Positions 1 through 8,400 of a DNA stretch of 64,000 nt are shown in pieces. Both the position numbers and the translations under genes were made by a program. Numbering within the stretch: position 1 is the stretch's first letter; each line of letters starts with the position of its first letter. The notes below the pieces were generated by a model. That model was not told the origin of the DNA, ran no database searches, and saw only the letters and a list, made by a program, of their open reading frames with translations. Origin of the DNA: Candidatus Saccharibacteria bacterium UBA1050 (GTDB lineage Bacteria > Patescibacteriota > Saccharimonadia > Saccharimonadales > Saccharimonadaceae); contig DCDR01000001.1 in NCBI GenBank assembly GCA_002316545.1, positions 62,001 through 126,000 of the forward strand. The letters are read 5' to 3'.

Positions 1-1
1 A

Positions 2-670
2 CTGTTTGAGGCTCGGCCGGTGAGGCGGCGGTTACTTATAGTGATTGCCAGTGACAAAGGTCTTGCTGGTGCATATAACGGTAATTTGGCCAAGCACTAC
101 CTAAAAGAATTAATTGCCGATGACGCGGCGCACATTAAAACCGATACCATCGCGATCGGTCGTAGGGTGACGCAGTTTGTTACCCGACTGAAAGATGCCA
201 AGCTGATTGGTGCGTACGAAGATTTGCCCGACCACCTTGAAGGTCACGAACTACGTGCGGTGATGGATACTGCCTACAAGATGTTTGAAGACGGCGAAGT
301 TGATGCTGTAGATATGGTGTACACAGAGTTTGTTAGTAGTATTACTCAAACGCCAAAAACAGAGAGATTATTACCTGCTGGCCAGGCTGGTGAGCCAACC
401 GATGAGTCGATTGATGAAGCCGAATTTGAGCCGAGTATTGAGACCGTGCTCGAGAATGTGGTGTATCGCCTACTCGGTGCGCAGCTTTTTCAAGCATTCC
501 TTGATGCTCGTGCGAGCGAGCACAGCATGCGTATGCTCGCCATGAAAAACGCTACCGACAATGCCACCGATTTGATAGATGACCTTACCCTGGCCATGAA
601 CAAAGCCCGCCAGGCGGCGATTACCCAAGAACTAGCAGAAATTAGTGGTGGATCGGAGGCAATGAAATGA
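2..670 (+). CDS. atpG: ATP synthase gamma subunit, 5' end outside window
   Basis: Central-stalk subunit of the F1 sector of the F1Fo ATP synthase; it turns inside the alpha3-beta3 head and couples ion flow across the membrane to ATP synthesis. The frame is open from base 2, and the visible protein begins just before the conserved motif SDKGLAGAYNGNL, normally near residue 75 to 85, so roughly the first 70 residues are missing. The C-terminal helix is intact and carries the family pattern ASEHSMRMLAMKNATDNA. A hydrophilic acidic stretch about residues 120-140 of the visible part looks like a lineage-specific insertion. It is followed directly by atpD and atpC, so this is the 3' half of an atp operon. 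The stop TGA overlaps the start codon of a 42-residue ORF. The family call is secure. Confidence 0.95.
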   Translation: MFEARPVRRRLLIVIASDKGLAGAYNGNLAKHYLKELIADDAAHIKTDTIAIGRRVTQFVTRLKDAKLIGAYEDLPDHLEGHELRAVMDTAYKMFEDGEVDAVDMVYTEFVSSITQTPKTERLLPAGQAGEPTDESIDEAEFEPSIETVLENVVYRLLGAQLFQAFLDARASEHSMRMLAMKNATDNATDLIDDLTLAMNKARQAAITQELAEISGGSEAMK

Positions 671-795
671 TAGACGAATTAGGCCCCAATGGCTTCCCTA
701 AAGGCTGGGCCGATAAATACAAGCGTCAGTTAGGCGCGGAGACACTAGGACTACTAAACGAAATCGATGAGCAACAAGGAGAAGATGATGAATAA
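667..795 (+). CDS. 42-residue ORF between atpG and atpD
   Basis: Not recognised. A short acidic protein beginning MIDELGPNGFPKGWADKYKR and ending in an Asp/Glu-rich tail. It overlaps the end of atpG by four bases (ATGA) and runs eight bases past the atpD start. A GGAGG sequence at 655-659 lies seven bases before its ATG, the best-placed ribosome binding site in the junction, and it cannot serve atpD. That spacing is why I consider it translated. It may be a coupling ORF that carries ribosomes from atpG to atpD, or a small accessory subunit. Against this, it is very short and I cannot test conservation. Confidence 0.5.
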   Translation: MIDELGPNGFPKGWADKYKRQLGAETLGLLNEIDEQQGEDDE

Positions 796-2158
796 ACAAG
801 GAACCATTACCCAAGTCGTAGGTGTGGTGGTCGACGTAGAGTTTGATGGCAGTTTGCCAGCGATTTACGACGCACTGCATGTTGCGCACAACAAGCAAAC
901 GATTACCCTAGAAGTTGCGCAGCACCTCGACGAGCACACAGTGCGCGCGATTAGCTTGCAAAGTACTGACGGCTTAAAGCGCGGCCAAGCCGTTGAAAGC
1001 ACTGGTGCGCCAATTAGCGTGCCAGTAGGCGCTGATACACAAGGTCGTATGTTCAACGTGGTTGGTGAAGCTATCGACGGCGAAAAAACGCCAAAAGGTA
1101 AAACCGCGCCAATTCACCGCGAACCCCCTGCCCTATCTGAGCAGACCAACAAAACTGAGATTCTGGAAACAGGTATCAAGGTTATCGACCTGATTGCTCC
1201 TATCGCCAAAGGTGGTAAGGTAGGGCTCTTTGGTGGTGCTGGTGTGGGTAAAACCGTGCTGATTCAGGAACTTATCAATAACATCGCGAAATTCCACTCT
1301 GGTAACTCCGTGTTCGCTGGTGTCGGTGAGCGTACCCGTGAAGGTAATGACCTGTACTACGAAATGAAAGAAGCTGGCGTGCTCGACAAAACCAGCCTTG
1401 TATTCGGCCAGATGAACGAACCACCAGGAGCACGTCTTCGTGTGGCTCTAGCTGGTCTAGCTATGGCTGAATCTTTCCGTGATGATGGAAAAGACGTGTT
1501 GCTCTTTATCGACAATATCTTCCGATTTACCCAGGCCGGTGCTGAGGTATCTGCTCTGCTTGGTCGTTTGCCATCAGCAGTGGGTTACCAGCCAAACTTG
1601 CAGCAAGAAATGGGTGCATTGCAAGAGCGTATTACTAGTACAAAAAAGGGTTCGATTACCTCTGTGCAAGCCGTGTACGTGCCGGCAGACGACCTCACTG
1701 ACCCAGCGCCTGCTACTACCTTCGCCCACCTCGACTCAACCATCGTGTTGAACCGTGCGCTGACCGAAATTGGTATTTACCCTGCGGTTGACCCGCTCGA
1801 CTCAAACTCAACCATTCTTGACCCCGAAGTAGTTGGCGAAAAGCACTACACGGTAGCTCGTGAAGCGCAGCGAATTTTGCAAGAATACAAAGACTTGCAA
1901 GACATCATCGCGATTCTTGGTATGGACGAGCTAAACGACGAACAAAAGAAAACCGTTGCCCGAGCGCGACGTTTGCAGCGCTTCCTCGCACAACCATTCT
2001 TTGTGGCTACCCAGTTTACGGGCAACGAAGGCGCTTACATTAAGCTAGAAGACACGGTAAACGACGTAGCCGACATCTTGGCTGGTAAGTACGATGAGCA
2101 ACCAGAACAATGGTTCTACATGGCTGGTGGCCCACTTTCAGAAAAGAAAGGTAAATAA
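788..2158 (+). CDS. atpD: ATP synthase beta subunit
   Basis: Catalytic subunit of the F1 head, hydrolysing or making ATP at the beta-alpha interfaces. The protein has the beta-barrel N-terminus, Walker A GGAGVGKTVLIQEL, the GERTREGNDLYYEM motif, Walker B LLFIDNIFRFTQAG and the catch-loop region, with a C-terminal helical domain; about 456 residues is normal. An upstream ATG at 767 gives a longer frame, but AAGGAG at 776-781 lies six bases before the ATG at 788, so I start it there. That start sits inside the preceding 42-residue ORF, implying translational coupling. Its stop overlaps the atpC start (TAATG). Confidence 0.97.
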   Translation: MNKQGTITQVVGVVVDVEFDGSLPAIYDALHVAHNKQTITLEVAQHLDEHTVRAISLQSTDGLKRGQAVESTGAPISVPVGADTQGRMFNVVGEAIDGEKTPKGKTAPIHREPPALSEQTNKTEILETGIKVIDLIAPIAKGGKVGLFGGAGVGKTVLIQELINNIAKFHSGNSVFAGVGERTREGNDLYYEMKEAGVLDKTSLVFGQMNEPPGARLRVALAGLAMAESFRDDGKDVLLFIDNIFRFTQAGAEVSALLGRLPSAVGYQPNLQQEMGALQERITSTKKGSITSVQAVYVPADDLTDPAPATTFAHLDSTIVLNRALTEIGIYPAVDPLDSNSTILDPEVVGEKHYTVAREAQRILQEYKDLQDIIAILGMDELNDEQKKTVARARRLQRFLAQPFFVATQFTGNEGAYIKLEDTVNDVADILAGKYDEQPEQWFYMAGGPLSEKKGK

Positions 2159-2580
2159 TGAAGTTTGAGCTGGTAACATTGCTTGGTGTGCAGCTCGATC
2201 AAGAGGTGTACGAAGTGCAGCTCTCTACTGCAGATGGTCCAATTGCCGTATTTCCCGGCCACGAACCGTTGGTTTCTGTAGCAGTTCCCGGAGCCATTGC
2301 TGTTCGTCACAAAAAAGACGACAGTGATGAAAAGCTAGAATACTTTGCCATCGGCGGCGGTGTGATAGAAATTACCCCGCTTGGTGTGCGAGTGTTGGTA
2401 GACGAAGCCGATCGTGGTGAAGATATTCTTGAAGCTGAAAGCAAAGCAGCTTTGGAGCGCGCTTTGAAATTACGCGACAGTGCTAAAAACCAGGTTGAGC
2501 TAGAAAAAGCGACGGCGCTTATCGACCGTCACCAAGTTCGCTTGAATGTTGCTGGCCTGCGACGTAAGCATCGCCGCTAA
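2158..2580 (+). CDS. atpC: ATP synthase epsilon subunit
   Basis: Epsilon subunit of the F1 stalk, which binds gamma and regulates ATP hydrolysis. The 140 residues show the N-terminal beta-sandwich (LVTLLGVQLDQEVYEVQL, then the PGHEPLVS loop) and a C-terminal helical hairpin rich in Ala, Glu and Lys. It starts within the atpD stop codon, so it is translationally coupled and is the last gene of the operon. Its stop overlaps the stop of the convergent dus gene by four bases, leaving no room for an intergenic terminator. Confidence 0.93.
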   Translation: MKFELVTLLGVQLDQEVYEVQLSTADGPIAVFPGHEPLVSVAVPGAIAVRHKKDDSDEKLEYFAIGGGVIEITPLGVRVLVDEADRGEDILEAESKAALERALKLRDSAKNQVELEKATALIDRHQVRLNVAGLRRKHRR

Positions 2581-3812
2581 GCTTTTTGTGACCAATCCCG
2601 AAGCACCGCGCGAACTTCGGCGGTGTTTTTGGTGTGCATCAGTTTATCACGCAGTTCGGCTGCGCCGTCAAAGCTATGCACGTATACTTTGAAAAATCGC
2701 TTCAACGGATCAAATTTGCGTGGATGCTCAGGCGTGTCCCATTGGTCATGTAGGTCTAGGTGGTAATGAAGCAACTCAATTAACCTTGTTTGTTCTATGC
2801 CGTTCCCGTCGTTGCCTGCGCTCGCCTGTGGCGTGCTCGCCACGTAGGTCACTGTCTCGGGTCCTGCCGCCTGGTCCGCCCCTTCTTTTGAAGAATCAGA
2901 GACTTCTTCAAAAGCGGGTGCTGCCCCGCCAGACGTCACCCGAGCTTGCACATTTATGCTGGTCGAGCCGCTCGTTAACGAATTTTCCAAGACATCTGCA
3001 GCCCCGTCGGATACTGATGAGGGCTCAATAGACGTCGGGCGCGAAGCCGTTTTGGAAAATTCTGTTGACGACAAGGCAAACTTGGAAGGCACAAAGCAAA
3101 ACGGGTCATGGAAGACACCGCGGCCAATCATAATGCCATCGATGCCGGGGTATTTTGCCGCTAGCTCTAGGCCTTCTGCCCTATTTTCAATGTCACCATT
3201 AATGGTTAGTAGTGTTCCTGGGGCAATTTCGTCTCGCAAGGTAATAATTTCAGGAATGAGTTCAAAGTGGGCTGGTACTTTGCTCATCTCTTTTTTGGTG
3301 CGCAAATGAATAGTTAGGTTTACGATATCTTGCTGCAATAGATGTGTGAGCCAACTGCGCCATTCATCAGTAGAGGTGTAGCCTAGGCGAGTTTTTACTG
3401 ATACAGGAAGACCGGCAGTTTTGGCGGCTGCTATCACTTCGCTTGCGAGTTCAGGTGTGCGAATCATAGCGGCTCCCCCGCCAGCTTTTATGGCGCTTGC
3501 ATCAGGGCACCCCATGTTTATGTCGATACCATGAAATCCTAACGTTTTACAGTGTGTTGCGAGTTTGGCTATGTCATCTGGTACGGCGCCCCAAATTTGA
3601 GCAACGATTGGTTCTTCGTCGTCGGTTTTAATCAGGCGCATGCCAATCGCTTTATCGCCAGCGTGAGCCCACCCTGTGGCATTGGTAAATTCAGTAAAAA
3701 ATAAATCTGGCGCACCTGCTTTGGCTACGACATGACGAAATACCACATCCGTTACCGCTTCCATTGGAGCGAGAACGAAAAATGGCCTTGGTAAATCGTG
3801 CCAAAAAGACAT
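2577..3812 (-). CDS. dus: tRNA-dihydrouridine synthase with repeat-derived insert
   Basis: Flavoenzyme reducing uridines to dihydrouridine in tRNA. The TIM-barrel FMN domain spans about residues 1-240: APMEAVTD near the N-terminus, DINMGCPD with the expected catalytic Cys at about 102, and the phosphate-binding IMIGRGVF at about 227-234. The C-terminal helical tRNA-binding domain resumes near residue 338. Between them lie about 95 residues of low-complexity Ser/Ala/Thr-rich sequence not expected in the family. This insert is encoded by a 116-bp palindromic element (2962-3077) plus a second hairpin-forming stretch (2885-2914), yet the frame stays open. It converges on atpC with a four-base stop overlap. 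The Dus subfamily (A, B or C) is not resolved. Confidence 0.9.
   Translation of the reverse strand: MSFWHDLPRPFFVLAPMEAVTDVVFRHVVAKAGAPDLFFTEFTNATGWAHAGDKAIGMRLIKTDDEEPIVAQIWGAVPDDIAKLATHCKTLGFHGIDINMGCPDASAIKAGGGAAMIRTPELASEVIAAAKTAGLPVSVKTRLGYTSTDEWRSWLTHLLQQDIVNLTIHLRTKKEMSKVPAHFELIPEIITLRDEIAPGTLLTINGDIENRAEGLELAAKYPGIDGIMIGRGVFHDPFCFVPSKFALSSTEFSKTASRPTSIEPSSVSDGAADVLENSLTSGSTSINVQARVTSGGAAPAFEEVSDSSKEGADQAAGPETVTYVASTPQASAGNDGNGIEQTRLIELLHYHLDLHDQWDTPEHPRKFDPLKRFFKVYVHSFDGAAELRDKLMHTKNTAEVRAVLRDWSQKA
2885..2914. repeat. Perfect 11-bp inverted repeat inside dus
   Basis: CTTTTGAAGAA (2885-2895) and TTCTTCAAAAG (2904-2914) are perfect complements around an 8-nt loop. It lies within the same nonconserved protein insert as the 116-bp element but does not resemble that element, so it may be the core of a second palindromic repeat family. 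It encodes the FEEVSDSSKE stretch of the insert. Confidence 0.7.
2962..3077 (+). repeat. 116-bp palindromic element, copy 1 (in dus)
   Basis: This 116-bp stretch aligns without gaps to the reverse complement of 10561-10676; by hand count about 91 of 116 bases agree, with the first 14 and last 35 or so best conserved. Both copies start GTCGAGCCGCTCG and end GACAAGGC or GAAAAGGC. Within the copy, GAATTTTCCAAGAC and GTTTTGGAAAATTC form near-perfect inverted arms. It is read in frame through dus on the minus strand. Because it is palindromic, both orientations encode similar peptides (EF-KT ... VLENS). This resembles the Rickettsia palindromic elements in behaviour, not in sequence as far as I know. 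Confidence 0.85.
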
Positions 3813-3816
3813 AAAG

Positions 3817-4125
3817 CTAGTTGTTAAGCAGGTCGCCGTTCTCTACGAGTTCGTCTAGCACGGCAGTTGTGTTGGGGTTATCTTTGTGCTTTTGTGAGAA
3901 ACCCGTGGCTTCGGTTGCGTGTTCGACTGTTGGCGCACTGCTGCCAAGTTCTATAGCACGAAGTTCCTTAAACATTCTAGGTGTTTCAAGCGCCGCTGCG
4001 GTACCAGTTGTACCAAGCTCTCTATCAGTTGCCGCACGCTGCTCGGCTTCTCTTTCGTAATCTGCAGGAGTACGCCTGTCCCCTTTTTCTGCCTTTGGCC
4101 AGCCCCATGCTTTTCCGCCTGCCAT
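3817..4125 (-). CDS. Hypothetical hydrophilic protein, 102 residues
   Basis: Not recognised. A charged, probably soluble protein starting MAGGKAWGWPKAEKGDRRTP and ending in an acidic LDELVENGDLLNN tail; no membrane segment, signal peptide or known motif is visible. A longer frame extends upstream, but AAAGGA at about 4131-4136 sits just ahead of the ATG at 4125, and an extended -10 (TGATATAAT; -10 hexamer at 4166-4171) lies about 40 bases upstream, so I choose this start. It is four bases downstream of the dus start and on the same strand, so it probably leads a two-gene transcript with dus. Confidence 0.7.
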   Translation of the reverse strand: MAGGKAWGWPKAEKGDRRTPADYEREAEQRAATDRELGTTGTAAALETPRMFKELRAIELGSSAPTVEHATEATGFSQKHKDNPNTTAVLDELVENGDLLNN

Positions 4126-4165
4126 AAATAATCCTTTCGTTGAGGTATATAATAAATTATTTACT

Positions 4166-4174
4166 ATTATATCA
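4166..4174 (-). promoter_or_regulatory. Extended -10 promoter for the 102-residue gene and dus
   Basis: On the minus strand the sequence reads TGATATAAT, an extended -10 (TG-n-TATAAT). No convincing -35 is seen. Predicted transcription start is near 4159, giving a leader of about 34 bases that contains the AAAGGA ribosome binding site. Confidence 0.5.
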
Positions 4175-4204
4175 CAGTTGATATAATTTACGTTCGTCTT
4201 ACAT

Positions 4205-4233
4205 TTGACACAAAGTGCTGTTTTATGTCGAAT
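4205..4233 (+). promoter_or_regulatory. Possible plus-strand promoter into the GC-rich island
   Basis: TTGACA at 4205-4210, 17 bases, then TCGAAT at 4228-4233, a weak -10. Predicted start is near 4240, at the left 12-bp terminal repeat of the island. Weaker than the opposing promoter on the right. Confidence 0.3.
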
Positions 4234-4241
4234 GTGAGACG

Positions 4242-5095
4242 GACGGGAATGATGCTCGGTTCTATGATTCGCAATGCGAGTCACAGCCCATCCGTTCACG
4301 GTAAGTAGACCAAGGCCTACTTCTTGCCGTCGCGTGCCTTGCGAGCCAGGGCGCCTCGGGAGCTGTGCTCGCGACACACGGTCTCGAGATCGTGTCGCTC
4401 GTTGGCCGAGAGACCCGTCGGGTTCGTCTGTGCCTTGAGGATGACCGCGTCGTACTTGTCCGCCATCTGGTTCACCTCCTCTCGAAGGCATACGCTGCGT
4501 GGGATTTCCATGCGAGCGGTGTAGCAGATGACATTGGCTGGCTGGGTGGGTACGGATTCACCGTGATGGGAGTGCGGTTACGCCGCACCCACCCAGGACA
4601 AGGGCGCTCGGGGGAGTGCGCACCTCGCCTCTCGTCACCATCGGGGCAACGAGACCAGTACGGTACCGAATCTGTCTAAGATTCGGAAGCCTACTGCGAG
4701 TCGAGAGCGGTTTTCTAGGCCGCCTAGCCTCGACCCGCAGAGGGACATGGGTTACAGGCTGCCTTCCCCTTGCGAGCCTCCATGTCAGTACTGCACCGAA
4801 CCAAAAACGGTTCGGAAGCCAGCCGCAAGATGAGCTAGCGGGCGACACGCCCGCGTTCGCATACTCACCTTGCGGTGGGACACACCTTGGGTCGTCGCCA
4901 ACCCCTCGGTCTTCGACGACCCGGTGTGTCTATGGAGGAGGTGGCACTCGGCGCCACCTCGAAGCGGATTCCGCCTTCGCGTGGACGAAAGAGCCGCCTC
5001 CCTCTGGTGCGGCCGAATGCTCGGAAAGGAGGTGAAAAAGCGAGCAAACGAGCGCACGAAGCCGTGCTTGGGACTATATTTGTATCATTCCCGTC
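4242..5095. ncRNA. GC-rich island with tandem structured modules, candidate large RNA
   Basis: The island is bounded by a perfect 12-bp inverted repeat (GACGGGAATGAT at 4242-4253, its complement at 5084-5095). Two tandem modules share the same plan. Module A has hairpin 4666-4672/4680-4686 (CCGAATC/GATTCGG), then AAGCC, then stem 4694-4698/4736-4740. Module B has hairpin 4796-4802/4809-4815 (CCGAACC/GGTTCGG), then AAGCC, then stem 4823-4829/4869-4875. The hairpins differ by a compensatory base-pair change, which points to conserved RNA structure. Further perfect stems follow at about 4879-4930 (GACACACC/GGTGTGTC enclosing GGGTCGTCG/CGACGACCC) and 4939-4961 (GAGGTGGC/GCCACCTC). Strand is uncertain: a good promoter points in from the right, a weaker one from the left. 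Longer frames here look like shadows. Confidence 0.5.
4317..4466 (-). CDS. GC-rich microprotein, 49 residues
   Basis: Not recognised. Starts MADKYDAVILKAQTNPTGLS and ends with a basic RKARDGKK tail; hydrophilic, probably helical, no membrane segment. A textbook AGGAGGTGA lies just upstream of the ATG at 4466. Codon third positions are mostly G or C, quite unlike neighbouring chromosomal genes, and more like a high-GC actinobacterium. It lies at the edge of the GC-rich island 4242-5095, downstream of a minus-strand consensus promoter at 5194-5222. A longer frame to 4511 exists but lacks a ribosome binding site. The good start signal and clean codon pattern support real translation. Confidence 0.6.
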   Translation of the reverse strand: MADKYDAVILKAQTNPTGLSANERHDLETVCREHSSRGALARKARDGKK

Positions 5096-5193
5096 TTGTA
5101 AAGTTTCACTTCAAGCGGGATGTAGGCAGGTAAAATCGCATTGCTTGGCCATACGGTTTTATCTGCCCACTTCTACCACCTAAAGCTACGATT

Positions 5194-5222
5194 ATTTTAA
5201 ATTAAAAAACGCTAATTGTCAA
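5194..5222 (-). promoter_or_regulatory. Consensus minus-strand promoter into the GC-rich island
   Basis: On the minus strand: TTGACA (5217-5222), exactly 17 bases, then TAAAAT (5194-5199). Predicted start is near 5187, so a transcript would run through the structured island and reach the 49-residue gene at 4466-4317. Confidence 0.65.
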
Positions 5223-5232
5223 TATTATACAC

Positions 5233-5260
5233 GAAAGCGGACCCGTGTAGGCCCGCTTTC
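5233..5260 (-). terminator. Hairpin downstream of the helicase gene
   Basis: GAAAGCGG (5233-5240) pairs perfectly with CCGCTTTC (5253-5260) around a 12-nt loop. It lies between the helicase gene and the minus-strand promoter at 5194-5222 and may end the upstream transcript, although no clear U-run follows. The stretch 5314-5430 also holds two short palindromes (AGACAAT/ATTGTCT and GCATAAT/ATTATGC) and no other gene I can support. Confidence 0.4.
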
Positions 5261-5277
5261 ATACACCTAAAGAAGCT

Positions 5278-5313
5278 CTAGTTTGGGCTCCACATGCCAG
5301 GTTGAACAGACAT
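5278..5313 (-). CDS. Possible 11-residue leader peptide
   Basis: ATG at 5313 encodes MSVQPGMWSPN and stops. TGGAGA lies a few bases upstream as a plausible ribosome binding site, a TATACT box precedes it on the minus strand, and the hairpin at 5233-5260 follows. This could be a micro-ORF on a short transcript ahead of the GC-rich island. So short a frame can arise by chance. Confidence 0.22.
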   Translation of the reverse strand: MSVQPGMWSPN

Positions 5314-5430
5314 TGTTTTCTCCATTTTTGTTTTAGTATATTGCCCACCTGTGGCATATAAGACAATTTATTGTCTGATGCTGCTATCAAAGTACCATAA
5401 GCATAATTATTATGCAATACTTATTCGAGA

Positions 5431-8400
5431 TTATTCTAATAAAGAAGACTCAAAGGCTAATACACCCTTATAATCTTGCGAGAATTCGCTTATGTCTGGA
5501 AGATCGAGAGCAGTAATATGTGCATACACAGCGCGCACTAAGTCGGCAAATGTAGTTAATTCGTCGGCATCGAACACGAGATCGAGCTGGCTAATGGCTC
5601 CGGATGGAGTTGGCTCAACGAATTGCAAACTTGCCTGCTCGACCGTGTAGCCATGATAATCGCGAGAATTCTCTACTAGCAGCTTATAAAACATTAGTTG
5701 CTGCTTATATTTGTGCAACTTAATCTTTTCGGCGTCGGTTTTACCCTGCCAACTAGTGGCGGCTTTGCCTGTTTTGTAATCAACGATAGTCATAGTTTTT
5801 GTAGACGTTTCAATATGTACTAAATCGAGGGCTCCGGTAAGGTGTGCATCACCTAATCGGCTTTGTTGGTGCGAGAAGTTAAGTTCGGTAATGTCATCCG
5901 CGCTAAAACTCTCGTACTTTTGTAGCAAAAATGCTGAAAGTACATCGCTTCCGCGCTGCAAGTATTTAGAAAGCTCGTTGCTCGGCAAGCGATATTCGTG
6001 TAGAGCGAGTTCAAAATCGTGTAGCACATCTTCGAGCGGCTTCTTTTTCTTGGTGGCGTGAATGTGCGCATGGGCACGCTGCAATGTGCGGTGGATTGCC
6101 GAACCGAAAGCGGCGCTTGGAGTCATGCTGGCGGGAAAATGCAGTAGATTGGTTTGTAAAAAGTTTTCAGGCCCGCCACGTGATACGTCGATGAACGTAT
6201 TCAAGTGAGTCGCCGACAGCTTGTAGTCTTCAAGTAGTGGCGCGAGTAGCGTTTTCATATCTGACTGAGGTAATGCAAGGAGTGGTTGATACCATTCAGT
6301 TTCGAGCTGGTGAATGTGCTCGGCGGTTGCTACTTCGGGTTCAATGTGCGGTTGCCACTGCTCACCCACCAAGAAACTGGCTGGTAGAGTTTCTTTGCCA
6401 CTAGCATTGGCGCGTGAATAGCTAATAGTCAAGCTGGAACGGGCGCGGGTCATGGCCACGAAGAATAGACGCAAACGTTCATCGATGGTGTCCCCGTTTG
6501 GCGCTAGCGGTAGATTCATAGGGTATGAAATCTGGCGAGAACGGCTGCGTACTTGTTCGCCCCATATATTGTCGGTAGCTCCGGTTATGTATACATGGTC
6601 GAATTCCAGTCCTTTTGACTTGTGTGCTGTCATCAGTTGTACGGCGCTGCTCGTGAGCTCGCTGCGTGGCCGAATGCTAGTGATGCTGGCTCCCATGCTG
6701 GCATGAAGCGCCACGAATTCAAGTAGGTCTGGCAGTGAGAGTGATTTGTCTGGTTGGTGCTCGCGGAGTTTCGTACGAAGTGTACGTAGTGCTTCTAAGT
6801 GAATAATATAGTCAGATGCGTGTGTGCTTCGGTTTGCATCACCAAAGAAGTACTCGAAAAGCGGAGATGTATACTCGGGGCTATCATTCGTATCCGACGG
6901 AGTGCCCATGAGGTGATCAAGCATATATTCGATAGGCTGGTAGCTACAAAGTTGAGCTGCTCCAACTAGCCAACCATGAAGCGGTTCGTAGGTTTTGTCT
7001 GCGGACATTTCTTCGAGCCAACTGGTGCGGTTCTTCTGAGCGGCAAGGCTAAGCTTCCATAGCGATTTTGCGTCAATCTTCCAAGCTGGATGTGCGAGTA
7101 GGCGTGGCAGGAAGGCGTTGGCACGATCGAAGTCGCTCGAAGCTAAGGCGCATATGACTTCTGCAAGCGTAATAAGTTGTTCGATTGGCTCTAAGTCAAG
7201 CACGTTATCGCGATGCTCGTAATTGACGGTTATGACAGCTGCCTGAAAGTAAGGCAATAATTGCGCTAATTCGTGGTGCCTGCGCGCGAGTACCGCGATA
7301 TTACCCGGTTCGGTGCCCGCTGAAATTTTAGCCTGAATATCCGCTATGAGTGCTTGATGTTCATCGCTTGCATGAGCGCATTCTCGTAAGAACACGCTCG
7401 CACCAGTGCTGCTTCTATGAGCAGTAAGTTCTTTATTTATTTCATCGATATATTGCTCGAGGCGTTGCGAGCCCAGAGTTATAACGTCGCGTGCCGCCTG
7501 CAAGATTGGCTGAGCCGAGCGGTAATTATCGGTAAGCGTAATTAGTTCTACTTGTTCGTGTTTGTCGCGGAAATTCAAAATATTGCCAATTTCGGCGCCT
7601 TGGAAGCTATATATTGCTTGGTCGTCATCGCCTACTACCATAATGTTTGGCGAGTCACCAGTGGGCGTGCTGGTAAGATTATGCAAAATACGACTTTGAG
7701 CTAGATTAGTATCTTGAAACTCGTCTACCAATGTATACAGATATTTTTCTTGTAAGTTGAAACGAAGATCTGGAAATACTTCCATAGCATGCACTACGCG
7801 AAGCACCATATCGTCAAAGTCATATAGTCGTGCTTCTTGCATTTGTACCAGGTATTGGTAGTAGACGTAGCTCACTGCTCGCAGCTTTGTATTGCGTTTT
7901 CGATCTTTGAATACAAACTCACCTGCTTCGTTTTTTTCGAGCCATGCGTTCTTCCAGGCGGTGATTGGTTTGGTGCTAGCACTCGAATGAGCCTCGTCGA
8001 TTGCATGCGCCAGGCTCAACGCCATTACGTTAGCAAGCGGCGCAATACCAGGCGGCAATGAGGGGACTTCTTGAATTGCAAGCTTTTCAGAAACAGGCGC
8101 CAGCTGGTCGGTAGTACGTTGTGATATGCGGCTCGAGAAGATCTCTGCCAGGTCGCGTTCTACACTATCAAGTGCTAGGTCGTTGCTATCGAGAACCTGC
8201 AGTAGCTCTTCATTGGTAAGACCACTTTTTTTCAGCTCTGAAATAGCCTGCAGTGTATCGCGAATGTGCACATATTCACCATCGAGCTTGCTGGCGAGCG
8301 GGTTGTTGTAGTCGAGCGTGTCAAATATACTTTGCACGATTTGGTAGCTCGCTAGCTCATCTGCGGGGCGAAAGTCGGCGCCATGGTAAAAATATTCGCT

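Noticed and set aside
2116..2310. Short antisense frames inside atp, helicase and other genes
   Set aside because: They lie entirely within strongly recognised genes on the other strand and have no start signals of their own.
4316..5183. Several overlapping frames of 60-140 codons on both strands of the GC-rich island
   Set aside because: They are typical shadows of stop-poor GC-rich sequence, have no good start signals, and overlap perfect RNA stems; only the 49-residue frame has a clean ribosome binding site.
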